Below, in pieces: positions 5,488 to 6,320 of a stretch of 6,320 nt of DNA (positions within the stretch are counted from its first letter, which is position 1; every line of letters begins with the position of its first letter). The stretch is taken from NCBI GenBank assembly GCA_016281115.1, contig JAEEHZ010000116.1:1-6320 (forward strand), in the 5' to 3' direction. The translations under genes and the position numbers were made by a program. The notes under the pieces were generated by a model. That model did not search any database. It was not told the origin of the DNA and saw nothing but the letters and a program-made list of their open reading frames with translations. The DNA comes from Clostridiaceae bacterium. GTDB lineage: Bacteria > Bacillota > Clostridia > Oscillospirales > Acutalibacteraceae.

Positions 5488-5740
5488 TACCGAAAAGGAA
5501 AATTCGGGATATAAACGAACCCTGATACAGTCGGAATTACCAGTTAAAGTATCCACCGTCTGGACTTCCCTAAAGAGCGTAAATAATTAATGGGAACGTA
5601 ACAACGCGGTCAAAGTTGTGTCTTATATGCAAGACGGTTGCATATCGTATATGTATGCGTGAAATACATCATGCCGCGCGTCATGCCATACGCGCACATA
5701 ACAGGGTAAACAAAATTTTAAGCCTGATACCCTGACAGGC
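5488..5740 (+). ncRNA. Structured RNA region, possible packaging RNA (pRNA) analogue or SSB leader
   Basis: About 250 bases without a plausible reading frame, directly downstream of a strong promoter and full of complementary blocks. 5' domain: AATTC (5501-5505) pairs with GAATT (5534-5538), enclosing an open loop with AAACGAA, then CCCTGATACAG with a small CTG/CAG hairpin. Next, TCCA (5552-5555) pairs with TGGA (5561-5564) around loop CCGTC, and GGAA (5497-5500) may pair with TTCC (5566-5569) to close a three-way junction. Central: ATATGCAA (5625-5632) and TTGCATAT (5638-5645), 8 bp with loop GACGG. Then GCGCGT (5676-5681) with ACGCGC (5690-5695), competing with a longer imperfect helix 5651-5661 with 5689-5699. 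The order helix, AACG-containing loop, CTGAT hairpin, second hairpin resembles phi29 pRNA as I remember it, and the packaging ATPase is next door. It could equally be the 5' leader of the SSB mRNA. That it is structured is well supported; the function is inferred. Confidence 0.5.
5702..5740 (+). promoter_or_regulatory. Mutually exclusive hairpins abutting the SSB ribosome binding site
   Basis: CAGGGTA (5702-5708) pairs perfectly with TACCCTG (5728-5734). GCCTG (5722-5726) pairs perfectly with CAGGC (5736-5740). The two interleave. As a pseudoknot, a single base would have to span the 7-bp first stem, which is not feasible, so they are likely alternatives. The second hairpin ends directly against the ribosome binding site AGAAGGA (5741-5747). 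CAGGGT can also pair with ACCCTG at 5519-5524 in the 5' domain. Confidence 0.5.
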
Positions 5741-5755
5741 AGAAGGAAATTTATT

Positions 5756-6034
5756 ATGAGTAAAAGAACAGCTAACACAGCAGCACCTGCTGCACAGAAC
5801 ACACAGACAAATGACAGCGCGGTATTCACAGTGACAGGAACACTTGACCATGTATTCACAGGCAAAAAGTACAACTATGCATATGTCAAGGTAATGAAAG
5901 CTAATGGATATTATGATATGTACCAAGTACAGTGCAGCCTTGACTATGACTTTCCAGACGACGGTCAGCCAATAACAATGACAGGTACAATGTCACAGTT
6001 CAAGAAAGAAATAACATTTGTCAGTAACAACTGA
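5756..6034 (+). CDS. Single-stranded DNA-binding protein-like OB-fold protein
   Basis: This gene encodes 92 residues. Residues 1-20 are a flexible Ala, Thr, Gln and Asn rich leader. From residue 22 the pattern is that of a compact OB-fold: AVFTVTGTLDHVF, KKYNYAYVKVMKA, YYDMYQVQC, then DDGQPITMTGTMSQF and EITFV. The alternating strands, aromatic residues (Tyr39, Tyr41, Tyr43, Tyr52, Tyr53, Tyr56) and the second GxM/GTM turn suit binding of displaced single strands during protein-primed replication, as phi29 p5 does. The start at 5756 has AGAAGGA (5741-5747) eight bases upstream. The frame stops at TGA 6032-6034, but the +1 frame continues directly into an acidic DDLPF tip, so the intact protein was probably about 110 residues. 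The SSB role is inferred from the fold pattern, the replication context and the tail. Confidence 0.7.
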   Translation: MSKRTANTAAPAAQNTQTNDSAVFTVTGTLDHVFTGKKYNYAYVKVMKANGYYDMYQVQCSLDYDFPDDGQPITMTGTMSQFKKEITFVSNN

Positions 6035-6089
6035 CACAGCGTCAGACGACTTTGAATTCATCATTAACATTGACGATTTGCCATTTTAA
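6035..6089 (+). other. SSB acidic C-terminal tail in the +1 frame (frameshift or lesion)
   Basis: Reading on after skipping the T of the TGA at 6032 gives DTASDDFEFIINIDDLPF and a TAA at 6087-6089. Ending in DDLPF with acidic residues before it is the hallmark of the SSB C-terminal tip, which recruits partner proteins. The +1 frame is closed by TAA at 6012-6014, so any shift must occur between 6015 and 6034. The junction AAC TGA C has the weak TGAC stop context of the RF2 frameshift site, but slippage of the AAC decoder onto ACT would be poor and no strong upstream Shine-Dalgarno-like stimulator is visible. A single-base insertion, biological or from assembly, would also explain it. A separate peptide from TTG 6018 is possible but lacks a convincing ribosome binding site. 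Confidence 0.65.
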
Positions 6090-6101
6090 AATCTCCTAAA
6101 G

Positions 6102-6131
6102 CAACACAGCCGCGCAAAGCGGCTGCTGTTG
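6102..6131 (+). terminator. Strong GC hairpin between SSB tail and lysin gene, possible terminator
   Basis: CAACA plus CAGCCGC (6102-6113) pairs with GCGGCTG (6119-6125) and, after one bulged C, TGTTG (6127-6131), around loop GCAAA: 12 base pairs. It starts 12 bases after the TAA that ends the SSB tail. It is followed by GTATATAAT rather than a T-run, so it may be an RNA-stabilising or weak terminator hairpin instead of a canonical intrinsic terminator. Confidence 0.45.
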
Positions 6132-6157
6132 TATATAATGAAAGTGAGGTATAATTT

Positions 6158-6320
6158 ATGGGATTTATAACAACAGAACAGCAGATAACAACACATTTTA
6201 AATCAGCTGAATTTCGGTGTACATGCGGCTGCAAAGCTATCAAAATAGATGCTGAATTCGTGCAGCGTCTTGAAAAGTTATACAGCAAAATTGACAGCTT
6301 ATCATGCGGCTGCAGTGCTA
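6158..6320 (+). CDS. N-terminal part of M15-type peptidase endolysin, 3' end cut by window
   Basis: Fifty-four codons are visible before the window ends: MGFITTEQQITTHFKSAEFRC, then TCGCKAIKIDAEFVQRLEKLYSKIDSLSCGCSA. The segment HFKSAEFRCTCGC followed by an Asp-Ala-Glu helix leading to LEKL is the usual N-terminal signature of phage peptidase M15-type (VanY / D-Ala-D-Ala carboxypeptidase-like) proteins, which cut peptidoglycan cross-links during lysis. The zinc ligands (His, Asp, His) would lie beyond the edge and cannot be checked. Continuation after LYSKI is less typical: the expected arginine-glycine segment is replaced by SLSCGCSA. The ATG at 6158 has GAGGT (6146-6150) seven bases upstream. 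Its position after the replication and packaging block fits a lysis gene. Confidence 0.7.
   Translation, partial: MGFITTEQQITTHFKSAEFRCTCGCKAIKIDAEFVQRLEKLYSKIDSLSCGCSA

Noticed and set aside
5702..5740. Classical H-type pseudoknot before the SSB gene
   Set aside because: The interleaved stems look like one, but the loop that must cross the 7-bp stem is a single base, so the full pseudoknot is sterically implausible; alternative hairpins are preferred.
5488..5755. Group I intron, hammerhead ribozyme or T-box in the non-coding gap
   Set aside because: No CTGANGA/GAAA hammerhead core, no recognisable group I P7/P3 core, and no T-box sequence or specifier arrangement; CCCTGATAC only superficially resembles a hammerhead core.
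5623..5926. Minus-strand open frames over the RNA region and the SSB gene
   Set aside because: They are antisense to a well-supported gene and a structured region, have improbable cysteine-rich compositions and no good ribosome binding sites.
6134..6139. TATAAT before the lysin gene as a promoter
   Set aside because: The -35 position falls in the GC hairpin (GCGCAA-like) with no match, and there is no extended -10. A weak promoter cannot be excluded but is not supported.
6064..6288. Minus-strand open frame over the SSB tail and lysin start
   Set aside because: Antisense to the M15-type sequence, with an unlikely protein composition and no supporting initiation site.
1..6320. CRISPR array, tRNA genes, insertion sequence or attachment site
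   Set aside because: No regularly spaced repeats, no cloverleaf, no transposase frame and no terminal repeats are visible.

Overview
This window looks like part of a small, tailed, protein-primed DNA phage (or prophage remnant) in the broad phi29 / Picovirinae-like group, probably infecting a Gram-positive, Firmicute-type host. The evidence is an unmistakable protein-primed family B DNA polymerase, a phi29 gp16-type packaging ATPase directly after it, an SSB-like OB-fold protein, and the start of an M15-type cell-wall peptidase. The DNA is AT-rich, every gene is on the + strand, genes overlap or abut, and ribosome binding sites are strong AGGAG or AGGTGAT types. TGA is used as a normal stop and TGG as Trp, so there is no sign of recoding.

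Layout. Positions 1-1399 hold a compact run of seven small early-type genes: a zinc-binding-like protein cut by the left edge, a one-helix membrane protein, two cysteine-rich mini-proteins and three small unknowns. Most overlap their neighbour by a few bases. Positions 1396-2040 encode a charged, mostly helical 214-aa protein, immediately before the polymerase, which is the best candidate for the terminal (priming) protein. Positions 2056-4296 encode the polymerase. Positions 4283-5419 encode the packaging ATPase, overlapping the polymerase gene by 14 bases.

A 336-base gap follows (5420-5755). It is not empty: a 9-bp inverted repeat across the ATPase stop codon, a near-consensus extended -10 promoter, and about 250 bases of densely self-complementary sequence that should be transcribed as a structured RNA. 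Its 5' part resembles, in motif order, the phi29 packaging RNA (pRNA). Its 3' part offers mutually exclusive hairpins abutting the ribosome binding site of the next gene. It could be a packaging RNA analogue, a regulatory leader, or both.

Positions 5756-6034 encode an SSB-like OB-fold protein. Straight after its stop, in the +1 frame, comes an 18-residue sequence ending in DDLPF, the classic acidic tip of bacterial and phage SSBs. The junction reads AAC TGA C, recalling the RF2 (prfB) frameshift site. This is either programmed frameshifting or a single-base lesion. A 13-bp hairpin and the start of an M15-type endolysin (6158 to the right edge) complete the window.

Together the genes supply the core of protein-primed replication (terminal protein candidate, polymerase, SSB), packaging (ATPase and perhaps an RNA) and the beginning of lysis.
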